Notes: generated from the letters alone by a model not told the origin. A stretch of DNA of 64,000 bases from Anolis sagrei (GCF_037176765.1 NC_090026.1:133941252-134005251), one strand, 5' to 3'; positions 1 through 12,160 are shown, counted from the stretch's first letter. Program-made: numbers and translations.

Positions 1-137
1 GGCCTGGGTGGACGCCGTGGTCTTTGTCTTCAGCCTGGAGGACGAGATCAGCTTCCAGACCGTCTACAACTATTATGTCCGGCTCTGCAGCTACCGCAAC
101 ACCTCCGAGGTGCCGATGGTCCTGGTGGGCACTCAAG
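1..137 (+). CDS. AGAP3: AGAP3 exon: end of GTPase-like domain (5' cut by window)
   Basis: Encodes [19 protein letters not shown] through VPMVLVGTQ, the G4-region strand and helix of the GTPase-like (GLD) domain. The exon ends CAA G, phase 1, before donor GTGAGA. The window starts inside the exon. [10 protein letters not shown] differs slightly from the mammalian YFLRLCSFRN. Confidence 0.95.
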
Positions 138-185
138 GTGAGACCCTGGGGGAGGGTCCACGGCCAGGCGGATGTTTGGTCATTC

Positions 186-930
186 CACTGGTTCTCAACC
201 TTCCGAATGCCGCGACCCCTTAACACAGTTCCTCATGATGTGGTGACCCCCAACCATAACATTATTTTCATTGCTACTGTAATTTTGCTACTGTTGTGAA
301 TTGCCCCCGGTGGCGATGTGAGGGGATTGATTTTGTCATTTGGGAGTTGTAGTTGCTGGGATTTATAGTTCACCTACAATCAAAGAGCACTCTGAACTCC
401 ACCAATGATGGAATTGAACAAAACTTAGCACACAGAACTCCCATGGTCAACAGGAAATACTGGAAGGGTTTCGTGGTCATTGATCTTGAGTTTGGGAGTT
501 GTAGTTCACCAAGGGGCGGCTTGCTATTACGCAAAGTAAGCGGTTGCAGTACACTTTTTTTTGCCAGGGGCGCAGAGGCGCCTCTGTAAATGCCCCTCGA
601 CCGCCACTTGAGGAGTGACCCCTCGGCTCCACCAATGATGGAATTGAACCACCAAATATGCACACAGAACTCCCACGACGAACAGAAAATATATGTCAAT
701 GATTGGTTGGGGGGGCACCAAAATACTGTTTGCTTACCGTTGAAAATTACCTAGGGCCGCCTCTGAGTTCACCTACATCCAGAGAGCACTGTGGACTCAA
801 ACAATGATGGATCTGGACCAAACTTGGCATGAACACTCAATATGCCCAAATGTAAACACTGGTGGTGTTTGGGGGAAATATAATCTTGACATTTGGGAGT
901 TGGTCAGGAGCTGGGGGAGGGGCATATTGG
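186..930. mobile_element. OC1/URR1-like hAT non-autonomous element
   Basis: The left end CACTGGTTCTCAACCTTCCG and the following GCGACCCCTTAACACAGTTC-like stretch match the OposCharlie1/URR1 group of hAT elements. The body carries the block typical of this family in lizards (GGGAGTTGTAGTTGCTGGGA, CCCAAATGTAAACACTGGTG). A second repeat (505-770) is inserted. The right end is unclear. Confidence 0.6.
505..770. mobile_element. DNA-transposon-like repeat inserted in the hAT element
   Basis: Its ends (GGGGCGGCTTGCTATTACGC and GAAAATTACCTAGGGCCGCC) recur together at 27571-28235. This supports a repeat unit of its own. The outermost bases GGGCGGC/GCCGCC suggest short inverted ends. Confidence 0.45.
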
Positions 931-1288
931 GGGGGTAGAGTGGCCCCTTCATCCTAATGCTGTTTAAAAAATCTCTGTTTTTAATGTTTCAAGCTTTACA
1001 CTCCTGCTCTGTGACTAGAACAACAAAATTCATCCAGTTTTGATTTTTGGTACCTGTGGCCTCCAGGTGTTTTGGACTTCATCTCCCAGAATGCCTGGCC
1101 ATTGGAGAAGCTGGCTAGGGCTTCTGGGAGATGGAGTCCCATTGGAGGGCTGCAGGCTGTGCAGGTCCGGCATGTAGTACAGTCCCAGGAGTGAAAGAGG
1201 CAGTATGTCACAGCAAACAAGATGTCTTATGCTGGATTTCGTATCACAAGATCACAGGTCAAACACTTCCCAAGTGTCTAGGACTATG
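931..1288. other. Intron DNA with a small fold-back repeat
   Basis: Mostly unremarkable intron of AGAP3. Around 1060-1140 CAGGTGTTTTGGACTTCATC and its imperfect inverted partner GGGAGATGGAGTCCCA form a short fold-back of the family seen at 4050-4205. Confidence 0.4.
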
Positions 1289-1291
1289 TGA

Positions 1292-1336
<45 letters not shown>

Positions 1337-1389
1337 TGAAACACAACAACATGAGTCCACAGCAGACACTCTGCTAGCTTTTGTATTGG

Positions 1390-1427
<38 letters not shown>

Positions 1428-1481
1428 CTGCAACACAACAAGATGAGTCCATAGCAGACACTCTGATGGCTGTTGAATTCA

Positions 1482-1523
<42 letters not shown>

Positions 1524-1571
1524 TGAAACACAACGAGTCCACAGCAGACACTCTGCTAGCTGTTGTATTGG

Positions 1572-1616
<45 letters not shown>

Positions 1617-1668
1617 TGAACACAACAACATGAGTCCACAGCAGACACTCTGCTAGCTTTTGTATTGG

Positions 1669-1713
<45 letters not shown>

Positions 1714-1865
1714 TGCAACACAACAAGATGAGTCCATAGCAGACACTCTGATGGCTGTTGAATTCAATAATAATAATAATAATAATTATTATTATTATTA
1801 TTATTAGAAACACAACAAGATGAGTCCATAGCAGACACTCTGCTGGCTGTTGAATTCGATTATTA

Positions 1866-1900
<35 letters not shown>

Positions 1901-1953
1901 TGAAACACAACAACATGAGTCCACAGCAGACACTCTGCTAGCTGTTGTATTGG

Positions 1954-1989
<36 letters not shown>

Positions 1990-2033
1990 TGAAACACAAC
2001 GAGTCCACAGCCGACACTCTGCTGTGTTATTAG

Positions 2034-2079
<46 letters not shown>

Positions 2080-2080
2080 G
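1289..2080 (+). repeat. Composite tandem array with nine (TTA)n blocks
   Basis: Nine TTA microsatellite tracts of 30-47 bp alternate with a conserved spacer of about 50 bp (ACACAACAAGATGAGTCCA, CAGCAGACACTCTGCTAGCT). The overall unit is about 93 bp. A similar single spacer occurs at 50785-50840. Confidence 0.85.
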
Positions 2081-2083
2081 TTG

Positions 2084-2339
2084 TTGTCGAAGGCTTTCAT
2101 GGCCAGAATCACTGGGTTCTTGTAGGTATTTCGGGCTGTATGGCCATGTTCTAGAGGCATTCTCTCCTGACGTTTCGCCTGCATCTATGGCAGGCATCCT
2201 CAGAGGTAGTGGGCTATCATCCAGTCCAAACCCATTCTGCCAAGAAGCATTCAGAGCACCCCCGACAGATGGCCATCCAACCTCTGCTTCAAAGCCTCCA
2301 AAGAAGGAGCCTCCACCACCTCACAACCTCTGAGGATGC

Positions 2340-2378
<39 letters not shown>

Positions 2379-2659
2379 TAATAATAATAAAACTTTATTT
2401 ATACCCGCCACTATCTCCCCAAGGGGACTTGGGGCGGCTTGCATGAGGCCAAGCCCAACAACACATCAGTAAACAACAAAACAGGAAGCAAATAAAAGTA
2501 CAATTAATACAACTCACATATAAACAATAACACAGAGAATTTAAAACCAGAGTCGGGGGCCATCACAGAGAAGGCCCTGCTTTCCATAGATTCAGGCAAA
2601 ACGTCAGGAGAGAATGCCTCTAGAACATGGCCATATAGCCTGAAAAACCTACAGCAACC

Positions 2660-2662
<3 letters not shown>
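2084..2662. mobile_element. Long-inverted-repeat DNA element with nested insertions
   Basis: The left arm (TTGTTGTCGAAGGCTTTCAT through CTCCTGACGTTTCGCCTGC) is complementary to the right arm (2592-2660, AAACGTCAGGAGAGAATGCC to ACAGCAACCCA). Between them lie a CR1-like 3' piece (2222-2320), an (AAT)n tract and an antisense LINE/SINE tail (2385-2590). Related ends occur at 32050, 42995, 43500, 61690 and 62090. Confidence 0.6.
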
Positions 2663-2703
<41 letters not shown>

Positions 2704-2884
2704 CTGTTGATGGGGCCCTGGAGTGCTAACCTCCTGCTACCTATGGGCTGTTTGTGGGGAATGGGGGGGGGGGGCTTCAGCACCTCCTCCTCGTCCTGCT
2801 CCTCGCTGTGGGGTTCCTTGAGTGGGAGGGGCATGCGGTGACACTCCAACACATCCCTCTTTTAAACCCCCACCCTCCCACCAG

Positions 2885-3019
2885 ATGCCATCAGTGCCAG
2901 CAACCCCCGGGTGATTGACGACTCCAGAGCCAGGAAGCTCTCCAATGACCTGAAGCGCTGCACCTACTACGAGACGTGTGCCACCTATGGGCTCAACGTG
3001 GAGCGGGTCTTCCAGGATG
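2885..3019 (+). CDS. AGAP3: AGAP3 exon: C-terminal GTPase-like domain
   Basis: After the acceptor CCACCAG it encodes [37 protein letters not shown] and VERVFQD. It begins in phase 1 (G+AT) and ends phase 1 before GTAGGT. A 95-115 bp minisatellite starts about 20 bp beyond the donor. Confidence 0.96.
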
Positions 3020-3039
3020 GTAGGTGGGGCGGGGGGAGG

Positions 3040-3760
3040 TTGAGTGGTGGAGCATGGGAGGAGGGGTACAGGTGTCATGGGGGGGGGCAGATTGGCTGCA
3101 GAAACAACCTTCCCAGCCCCAGGCCCTCCCTCCCTCCCAGTTTCCCAGCAGAGAGGGCTTGGGAGGGGGGGTGTACAGGGGTCATGGGGGGGGGGCAGAT
3201 TGGCTGCAGAAACAACCTTCCCAGCCCTTCCAGTTTCCCAGCAGAGACAGCTTGGGAGGGGGGGTGTACAGGGGTCATGGGGGGGGGGGGCAGAATGGCT
3301 GCAGAAACAACCTTCCCAGCCCCAGACCCTCCCTCCCAGTTTCCCAGCAGAGAGGGCTTGGGAGGGGGGTGTAGAGGGGTCATTTGGGGGGGGGGGGCAC
3401 ATTGGCTGCAGAAACAACCTTCCCAGCCCTTCCAGTTTCCCAGCAGAGAGGGCTTGGGAGGAGGGGGTGTACAGGGGGCATTTGGGAGGGGGGGGGCAGA
3501 ATGGCTGCAGAAATAACCTTCCCAGCCCTTCCAGTTTCCCAGCAGAGAGGGCTTGGGAGGGAGGGTGTACAGGGGTCATGGGGGGGGGGGTCAGATTGAC
3601 TGCAGAAACAACCTTCCCAGCCCCAGGCCCTCCCAGCAGAGAGGTCTTGGGAGGGGGGGGTGTACAGGGGTCATTTGGGGTGGGGGGCAGGTTGGCTGCA
3701 GAAACAACCTTCCCAGCCCTTCCAGTTTCCCAGCAGAGAGGGCTTCCCTAGCCTTTCCTT
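3040..3760 (+). repeat. Minisatellite, 95-115 bp unit, about 7 copies
   Basis: The recurring core is TGGCTGCAGAAACAACCTTC, CCCTTCCAGTTTCCCAGCAG, GTGTACAGGGGTCAT and a poly-G run of 7-12. The core starts near 3093, 3202, 3297, 3403, 3502, 3592 and 3693. It fills most of the intron between two AGAP3 exons. Confidence 0.9.
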
Positions 3761-3874
3761 TGGGTGTCTCCTCCCATTGCCCCCTGCCCCACCCAAAGGC
3801 GACCCTCCCCTCCCCCTTCCTGGGTTACCTAATCCCCGAGCCCTGCTCTTGTCTCCCCCCCCCCCCCCCCTTAG

Positions 3875-4002
3875 TGGCCCAGAAGGTGGTGGCCCTGCGC
3901 AAGAAGCAGCAGCTCTCCATCGGCCCTTGCAAGTCGCTGCCCAACTCCCCCAGCCATTCCTCCGTCTCGGCCGCCTCCATTCCCTCCGTGCACATCAACC
4001 AG
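3875..4002 (+). CDS. AGAP3: AGAP3 exon: post-GTPase linker
   Basis: The acceptor is a long poly-C tract followed by TTAG. The exon encodes VAQKVVALRKKQQLSIGPC, KSLPNSPSHSS and VSAASIPSVHINQ, and ends in phase 0 before GTGAGA. The AASIPSVHINQ spelling is closer to AGAP3 than to AGAP1. Confidence 0.96.
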
Positions 4003-4049
4003 GTGAGACCCTGCTGGGGGGCGGGGGGGGGGCTTCTGGGGCTGGAAAG

Positions 4050-4212
4050 CAGGCATGGACCCAACTTGGGCCCTCCCTCCCTCCCTCCAGGTGTTTTGGA
4101 CTTCAACTCCCACAATTCCTAACAGCCGGTAGGCTGTTAGGAATTGTGGGAGTTGAAGTCCAAAACACCTGGAGGGAGGGAGGGAGGGAGGGCCCAAGTT
4201 GGCCCATGCCTG
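4050..4212. mobile_element. Fold-back (palindromic) MITE
   Basis: Two arms of about 65 bp are near-perfect inverted copies around the centre AACAGCCGGTAGGCTGTT. They carry CCAGGTGTTTTGGACTTCAA on one side and its complement on the other. Relatives at 6905-7055, 35895-36085, 37735-37790 and 57340-57510 support a mobile family. Confidence 0.7.
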
Positions 4213-4365
4213 CTGTAACGGCTCAATTTTCCCAGGGTTGCCAGAGGATGGTGGGGTGGGTGGGGGCTCCCTCTGGCCACTCCCCCACCTTTCCTTAATG
4301 AGGACCAGCAGGCGCATGTGGTGCCACAATGAACTTTTGCTCTGAAACATTGTGGCGTCTGTTAG

Positions 4366-4590
4366 ATACATTGTGGTTCGAATCCGGGGAGAGGCGGATG
4401 AGCTCCCTCTATTAGCTTCAGCTCCTCATGCGGGGACATGAGAGAAGCCTCCCACAAGGATGATAAAACATCAAAAATCATCCAGGCGTCCCCTGGGCAA
4501 CGTCCTTGCAGACGGCCAATTCTCTCACAACAGGAGCGGTTGCTCCTGACACGACAAACAAACATTGTGGTAATGCTGGCATTGTGTCCT
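4366..4590 (-). mobile_element. SINE with tRNA-like B box
   Basis: On the - strand it reads TGTCAGGAGCAACCGCTCCT through CATCCTTGTGGGAGGCTTC and ends near GGATTCGAACCACAATG, a Pol III B-box-like motif. Partial or full copies occur at 32595, 32935, 47385 and 52335. Confidence 0.6.
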
Positions 4591-4890
4591 AGACCGTCCT
4601 CAGGTAAGGCGCTGTTGGGAGGGGCAGAGAATGGAATGTTGGGAGGGGCTTGATGCCAAGGGCTTGGCAGGGAGCCTGGGCGGAGCAATGCGGGTGGGTG
4701 GGTCCCTCTGTGTGAAGGCGGGTCCACCAGGAGGGGGCAGGAACGGGCGAGGGAGGGGCAAGGCCAGTTCGGATTTCGAAGGGTTGAGAAAGGAAACTTC
4801 CCTTTGATAAACGAGTGTCTTTATGTCATAGTCCTGAGCCTTGGAGACCACCTGCTCAGTGTCGGTGTTGGCAATCCCAGGTGACAGCAG
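4591..4890. other. Unassigned AGAP3 intron DNA
   Basis: No exon, conserved motif or repeat could be named here. The + strand has GGGAGGGG-type G-rich stretches only. Confidence 0.3.
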
Positions 4891-4892
4891 AA

Positions 4893-5165
4893 TGGATGAG
4901 AAGCATAGAATCCTCAAATCCTAGAGTTGGAAGAGACCTCATGGGTCATCCAGTCCAACCCCATTCTACCAAGAAGCAGGAAAATTGCATTCAAAGCACC
5001 CCCGACAGATGGCCACCCAGCCTCTGTTTAAAAGGAGCCTCCACCACACTCCGGGGCAGAGAGTTCCACTGCTGAACGGCTCTCACAGCCAGGAAGTTTT
5101 TCCTAATGTTCAGATGGAATCTCCTTTCTTGTAGTTTGAAGCCATTGTGCTTTTGCATCCTAGTC
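4893..5165 (-). mobile_element. CR1 LINE 3' end
   Basis: The + strand reads CATAGAATCCTCAAATCCTA, GAGTTGGAAGAGACCTCATG, then TTCTTCC- and ATGTTCAGATGGAATCTCCT-type sequence. This is the reverse complement of the CR1 3' terminus, so the element is on the - strand and truncated at its 5' side. Confidence 0.75.
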
Positions 5166-5169
5166 TTTC

Positions 5170-6210
5170 TCCAGGGCGGTGGAAAACAAGCTTGCTCCCA
5201 GAGATAACCTTTAAGTGTAACTCCAGCATTGGTCGGCTTAGGGAAGGGTTGGCACCCCTGTGGCGATTCCTTTGCTGCCTGTGCCTGTGTTCAGAATTCC
5301 CTTTCCACTATGACATCGGAAACTTCTGCACTTGATCCTTTAAGTAACTCACGATCTAGCCCCCCTCCCGTAGAGCTGACTAGCCACAGAATCTAATTCC
5401 CAGGGAGAGGGAGCGGTTCCGGAGGAGATGGGCACCATTCAGATTGTGTGGGGGAGGAGATTTGCAGGTCACAAACACACCAGGGAGAAGCGCAACAGAG
5501 TTCTTGCAACCCTGGAGAAGTTAGGATGTGGTAGACTCCATGGCAGTTCTCTCGGACTCAAGGTCCTGCTTGTAAATGCCAGGTCTATCAATGGAAAGAC
5601 CGCAGCCATCCAGGACTTGATCCTGGATGAGAGGACGGACCTGGTTTGCATCACTGAGACCTGGTTGGACGAGCTGGGTGGGGTAAATCTCACCCAGTTA
5701 TGTCCACCTGGCTTCGGGGTGCACCAGCAGGCTAGGTCTGGGGGACGGGGAGGAGGGGTCGCAGTAGTCTTTCGGCAGTCCATCGCCGTGATCAGATGTG
5801 CTGTTCTGCAATCCTCTGGGTTTGAGTGTGCTCACCTGAGGGTGGGGAACCGTGATAACTTGGGTATTCTGCTAGTGTACCGTCCACCCCGCGACTCAGC
5901 AGTTTCCCTGCCTGAGCTAGCATGATGACCATGGGGCTATCACAAGTTATATCTGGACCCACCCATCAGGCTGGACATACACTCGACCTCGTTTTTGTTG
6001 AGGACAGCAGAACGGTCAGAGTGGAAGAGCAAAATATTCTTCCATTGTCATGGTCTGACCATCTGATCAGTTTTAGACTTGCTGTGGCCTCTAACCTTCG
6101 CAGAGGTGGAGGACCAATTAAGATGGTCCGCCCCAGGAGACTGATGGATCCGGATGGATTCCTGAGGAATCTTGGGGCTCTTCCTGTCATGGAGCCTCTT
6201 CCATTCTAAT
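5170..6210 (+). mobile_element. LINE 5' part with endonuclease domain (CR1/L2 group)
   Basis: Reading frames at 5428-5925 and 5922-6209 encode an APE-type endonuclease of a non-LTR retrotransposon: KVLLVNARSINGKTAAIQDL, DLVCITETWLDE, GGVAVVFRQSI, GILLVYRPP, and then HTLDLVFVEDS and LSWSDHLISF. About 40 residues, including the GDFN motif region, are missing between the two frames, so this is an internally deleted, dead copy. The reverse transcriptase is absent. The exact clade (L2 or CR1/L3) is uncertain. Confidence 0.8.
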
Positions 6211-6312
6211 CTGTGTTGTGAGTTTCGCAGGGCCCCCTACTGGGGGAAAGGGGTCTGGCGGCCACTCCACCCTAACCACCGGCCACTCAACCCCTCCCCC
6301 CTTGCCCCATAG

Positions 6313-6468
6313 GCTGCCAACGGGAGCGGGGCCTTCAGCGACTACTCCTCCTCGGTGCCCTCCACCCCCAGCATCAGCCAGAGGGAGCTGCGGATCGAGA
6401 CCATTGCCGCCTCCAACACCCCCACCCCCATCCGCAAGCAGTCCAAACGCCGCTCCAACATCTTCACA
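6313..6468 (+). CDS. AGAP3: AGAP3 exon: Ser-rich linker with basic motif
   Basis: 52 codons in phase 0: AANGSGAFSDYSSS, VPSTPSISQRELRIETIAAS, NTPTPIRKQSKRRSNIFT. The donor is GTGAGT. Many Ser/Thr-Pro sites suggest phosphorylation (inference). The LINE fragment at 5170-6210 ends about 100 bp before this exon. Confidence 0.96.
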
Positions 6469-6904
6469 GTGAGTCTGGGCCAGGCTGAATTTGGGGGGGG
6501 GGGGGGGGTTGCAGAAGGGAGGGGGCCAATTTGGAGTGAGTCGGGGGGCATGCACCTAGGGAGGTCCCCTCTGTCCCCCCCCCCAACCTGGTCCCCCATC
6601 TGCTCTGGGTTTCCCTCTCTTCTAAAATGAGAGAAGAATTGGTGTCAGTCAGAAGTAACATTGAGGGGGAGGTTGGGGAAGGGGTCAGAAAGGGGCAGGG
6701 GGCTTCTCTCCCCAAGGCAGGACCTGTGAGGAAAGGCGGGAGGCAAGGAGGGGCTCTGAGTTTGACTCTGCGCAGTGTCCAGGCCTCTCCAGGCTCAGCT
6801 GACCAGTCCACTTTCCTCAGGGGATGCAGCCCACTCCCTGTCCCATTGTGGGGCATGATGGGGAGGGACTAAAGCTGCCAGGTTTGAGGGGAAGGGGCTC
6901 CTCT

Positions 6905-7055
6905 GCCTCTTGTCCAGTGGGTCTCAACCTGCGGGCCCCTCCCCAGGTGTTTTGGCCTTCCACTCCCAGAAATCCTAACAACTGGTCAACTGGATGGGAT
7001 TGGTGAGAGCTGCAGGCCAAAACACCTGGGGAGGGGCCCGCAGGTTGAGGACGAC
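6905..7055. mobile_element. Fold-back MITE
   Basis: GGTCTCAACCTGCGGGCCCC, CCCAGGTGTTTTGGCC on the left pair with GGCCAAAACACCTGGGGAGG, GGCCCGCAGGTTGAGGAC on the right, around a short loop. It sits inside the AGAP3 intron and has the same CCAGGTGTTTTGG core as the repeat at 4050. Confidence 0.6.
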
Positions 7056-8570
7056 TGCTCTTAGGATTCCGTCCAGGACCCGACCCCCCCCCAAAGACCC
7101 CATTTGCTGTCTCTGCTTGCCCTTCACCCTTCACAGTGGGGTGGGCAGGCATTCGTCCAGGCTTCCCCTCCCCCACACTGCCCAGAAGGCTTTGGGGGGG
7201 GGAGGCCTGCTTTAGAAGCAGGGGGTGAAATCTCATGTGGGGGGGGGGGACTTGGGATGGAGTGGGGGTCCTGGGAGTCACGATTGACAAATTGAGTGGT
7301 GTCCCCTCCCCCACCCCCAAGGTGACCTTTAGTGATATCCTGTGCCCTTGAAAGTGGGGGAGGACAGGGAACCCTCTTCCTGCCCCACATTTACACATTG
7401 GGGGGCGGCGGTCTGCAGTATATGCGCTTGGGGCAGGGCTAATGCATTTGAGCGCATGGCCAGGGGTGAGGGAGGGGCCTGGTCACTAATCTGGCCGGCA
7501 ACTGCAACACCCTGGCCGTCCTGGGGGAGGAAGGACCTGGGCAGGGAGGGGCCACCACTGCCTCCACCCCTGCACTGCCCCCCCCCCCCACCATCCAGCT
7601 TTGCTTCTGCATCTGCTTCTCCCCCACCAGGTCACTCCCATGCACACAACCCTCGGCCCCTTCCCCGCTATTGGGGCTTCCCTTGTGGCTCTCTCTCTCC
7701 TGCCCCGCTTGCCTTGGTGGGCGCCCCATTGCACGCCTTCCCTGCCCCCCCCCCCCCTGCACCAGCACTGCTCTGCTTGCTCCCTTCTGCTTCTTTGGGC
7801 TCTGCTTCACTCCTGCTCCTTGTGGCTCCTGTGGCCGGTGGCACTGCGCTTGCCTGCTCGTACGCTCGTCTGTTCACCCGTCGTTGGTTCAGCCGTCGGT
7901 CGGTCGGTCTGTTGCTCGTTCAATTGTTTGCTCGTCATCGGTTTGGCCTCTTGGCCCCACCCTCCCTGCACCCTCCTCTGGCGTTGCTGTGATTGGCATT
8001 GGGACATGCTTGTGATTGGCATTGGAACACGCTTGTGCGCATGGCGTCCTCTGGCTAATGCTTGCGCTGACTCGCCGAGGCTGGGAATGGGAATGCGGCC
8101 CACCTGTCCTTCAGGTTGAGGAGAGGTCCTTGCAGTGAGAGGGACGGTCCTGAAGGCCAGGGGTCAGTTGTTGAGGGGATGGGGAGGCGGACTCCTGGTG
8201 CCCCCCACCCACCCACCCACCCATCTGTCTTGTGTTTTTGGCTCCATGGCTGCTGCTCCTTTCATCCCTCCCCCCCTTGTGCTCCCCCAAACCTCTTGCT
8301 GCCCCCCCCCCCCATTCAAATCCAGGGCTGCTCTCCCCTCCGTGTGTGTTTGAGGGGGTGCTGTTGTGCCTTTGGCCAGCAGGTGGAGACAGGCGCCCGC
8401 TTTCACCAGGCAGCACACCTTCCAAAGAGAGAGGCAGGCGGCCCTCCCGTGCGTGCGCCACTGCCGCCTCCTCGCTGCCGGCTCTCTCTCGCCGCACGCA
8501 CCCACCCACCCATTAGGCCCTTTCCTGATCCTCGCAGGCAGCCAGCCAGCCAGGCCCCCCTCCTCCGTGT
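7056..8570. other. G/C-rich AGAP3 intron without named elements
   Basis: Long proline- and glycine-rich frames occur on both strands, but codon structure and homology are lacking. Poly-C and poly-G runs are frequent, with short local duplications such as TTGTGATTGGCATTGG near 7990-8030. No exon was recognised. Confidence 0.4.
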
Positions 8571-8574
8571 TCTG

Positions 8575-8690
8575 AGTATAACATGCCAAACTCTTTATTC
8601 TCTCGATATTTGCAGATATGTGCCAATGTTTCCAACTTTTCATCAACCAAAAGGCCTTTCCAACTCCTTCCCAACTAGAAGGAAGACCCG
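8575..8690. promoter_or_regulatory. Possible conserved non-coding island
   Basis: A balanced-composition island in G/C-rich intron, with AACATGCCAAACTCTTTATT, CGATATTTGCAGATATGTGC and TTTTCATCAACCAAAAGG. It does not look like any of the repeats here. Conservation cannot be tested by eye. Confidence 0.25.
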
Positions 8691-8819
8691 GTGGTGGTGG
8701 CTCCCCGCAGGCAGCTCAGTACCAATTCTCTCCCTTTTCATTGCCTCTCCAGGGCCGGATCAGGGACAGGCACTGGGAGTGAGCGCAGAGTAGCCACTTG
8801 CCCCGCCGCTCTCCGCTTG

Positions 8820-9560
8820 GGCCCCTCCTCCTCCTCCTCCTCCTCCTCTTCCTCTTCCTCTTCCTCTCCTCCTCTTCCTCCTGGAGGCGCGCAGGAGCCT
8901 TTAGCCCCTCCTTAAGCCCCTCTTGGCCAAGTCTCTGAGCGTCGGCCTGCTCGGCCCAGCGGTCAGCCGGGAGGCGCTGGGCTGCCGGACAGATGGACGG
9001 ATGGATGGAGAGACAGATGGACAGAGGGAGGCCTGTCCACACGGCTGGCGTGTGCTGGAGGAGCCCCAGATGGGAAGACCGGAGCGCCGTCGGACGGATG
9101 GAGGGGCCGAGGGATGCTTTGCCGCCGCCGCTGCTGCTGTTGCCGCCGCCGTTTGCGCCTGCTACTTGCTCTCCAACTCCTTCCTTCCTCCTGCATGGAC
9201 TCTTCCTCCTCCTCCTCCTCCTCTTCTTCCTCTTCTTCCTCTTCCTCCGGAAAGAGCAGCTCTTTGCGTCTCCTTCTCTTCCGAGCTCCTCCTCCTCCTC
9301 CTCACTTTGGGAACCAGGGGCTGCCGGCTCCTTTCTGACCCCCCCTTGAGTGTCCGGCGCTTCTTTCCGGCCGGCCGGCCTGACCCGACAGATGGACAGA
9401 CAGACAGACAGAGAGACAGACGGAAGGGCTTGTCAGACGGATGGACGATGGCTGCTCCCTTCCTGCCATTCTTGTGCTTCTGGATGTACTGGTTGTGTTC
9501 CATGCCGTGACTTTTGCGATATCTTCCTCCTCCTCCTCCTCCTCCTCCTCCTGTCTTGCG
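8820..9560 (+). repeat. CpG-rich intron segment with (TCC)n and (GACA)n tracts
   Basis: TCC/TCT tracts lie at about 8826-8886, 9183-9300 and 9520-9555, and GACA-type repeats at 8990-9030 and 9389-9422. CCGCCGCCGCTGCTGCTGTT occurs near 9121. The overall CpG density is high, suggesting a CpG island or internal promoter (inference). Confidence 0.55.
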
Positions 9561-9856
9561 AGCATCTTGGTGGATTGCTTCTCAGCGGACTGTCGTCCTC
9601 CAGCGTTATTTATTGAGCCGTTTATTTATTGAGATGATGGTGGTGGTGGTGGTGGTGGTGATCTGGAGTTTTTGCGCTCTCTTCTTCCTCTTTCCCTCTC
9701 TCTCTCCTCTCTCTCCTCTCTCTCTTTCGCTCTCTTCTCCAAAGAATCTTGTTCTCAGTGTAAACTTGCTGTTTCTTGTTGATGCTCTTTTGTAAGGGGC
9801 TCGCTGGGGCCCAGTGACATCCGCAAACTTTGTATGGTGGTGCCGTGTGTTCACCA

Positions 9857-9862
9857 AATAAA
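9857..9862 (+). terminator. Candidate intronic poly(A) signal of AGAP3
   Basis: AATAAA follows a non-repetitive, 3'-UTR-like stretch (9720-9856). It is followed by a T/GT-rich stretch (GGTTGGATTAGTAGCCCTGG, TGCCTTTCTTTCTGG). It could end a short AGAP3 transcript inside the 3.7 kb intron, but no transcript evidence is available. Confidence 0.3.
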
Positions 9863-10132
9863 CGGTTGGATTAGTAGCCCTGGTGCCTTTCTTTCTGGGC
9901 TTTGCCGTCGCCGTCGCCGCCGCCTCCATTGCTTCCTTGGCGCTTCCGCATCTCACGCCACTCGCTTCCGCTTCCATCTGCTTCCGCATCTCACGCCGCT
10001 CTGGTCCATTGCATCCCCTTGCCCTATCCTCCCCCCCCCACTCTGTCCTGGGGGAGGACAGGGGTCATCGCAGGGTCAAGCAGTGGGGGCTCCTCCTCTC
10101 CCCCCCTTCCCCCCCATCTCCTGGAGCGCTAA

Positions 10133-11400
<1,268 letters not shown>

Positions 11401-11479
11401 TCCCTCATAGAATTCCATTCCTACATCCCAGATGAGGAGACCCTCAGAGTAGCCCTCTCTCTAGCCTAGCTACTCACTG

Positions 11480-12160
11480 AGGACTGGAAACTTGATGACT
11501 CACTTACTTAGGCGATCCCTTGTTGTCTGAGTAGGATAATCCTTCAGGGTGGGTCCGTAGGTGGCTGTCGAGCCCTATTCTTTGTCTGCATCTTCTCCCA
11601 CAGTGAGGGCATTGGCTTCCAGGTGGAAGGCAGTCCCGGTCAGGGTTGGCTTGACGCACCTTCCTGTTTCACGTTTCTCTCTTTTGCCCTCCATTCATGC
11701 CTCTTTGAGTTCTGCAGCACTGCTGGTCACAGCTGACCTCCAGCTGGAGCGCTCAAGGGCCAGGGCTTCCCAGTTCTCAGTGTCTATGCCAGAGTTTTTA
11801 AGGTTGGCTTTGAGCCCATCTTTCAATCTCTTTTCCTGCCCAACAACATTCCATTTTCCGTTCTTGAGTTTGGAGTAGAGCAACTGCTTTGGGAGACAGT
11901 GGTCGGGCATTCGGACAACGTGGCCGGTCCAGCGGAGTTGATGGTGGAGGACCATCGCTTCAATGCTGGTGGTCTTTGCTTCTTCCAGCATGCTGACGTT
12001 TGTCCGCCTGTCTTCCCAAGAGATTTGCAGGATTTTCCGGAGGCAACGCTGATGGAATCGTTCCTGGAGTGGCATGTGACGCCTGTAGACAGTCCATGTT
12101 TCACAGGCATCTAGTAGGGTTGGGAGGGGAATAGCTTTATAGACAAGAACCTTGGTATCC
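11480..12160 (-). mobile_element. LINE fragment, C-terminal part of reverse transcriptase ORF
   Basis: The - strand frame encodes ACETWTVYRRHMPLQERFHQ, CLRKILQISWEDRRTNVSML, RWTGHVVRMPDHCLPKQLLY and GLKANLKNSGIDTENWEALA. This is the typical region after the polymerase core of non-LTR retrotransposons. Clade not certain (RTE- or L2-like). Confidence 0.75.

Noticed and set aside
1252-1933. Frames with poly-Asn, poly-Ile or poly-Tyr
   Set aside because: Simple (TTA)n tracts.
2737-3751. 200-280 residue frames with repeated [21 protein letters not shown]-like motifs
   Set aside because: A minisatellite inside an AGAP3 intron translated in several frames; unit length varies and both strands are open.
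4366-4400. tRNA gene, from the B-box-like GGATTCGAACC
   Set aside because: No cloverleaf can be drawn; the motif belongs to a SINE present several times in the window.
9352-9504. Short frames in the CpG-rich AGAP3 intron as a separate gene
   Set aside because: Composition is driven by TCC and GACA repeats; no homology and no splice structure.
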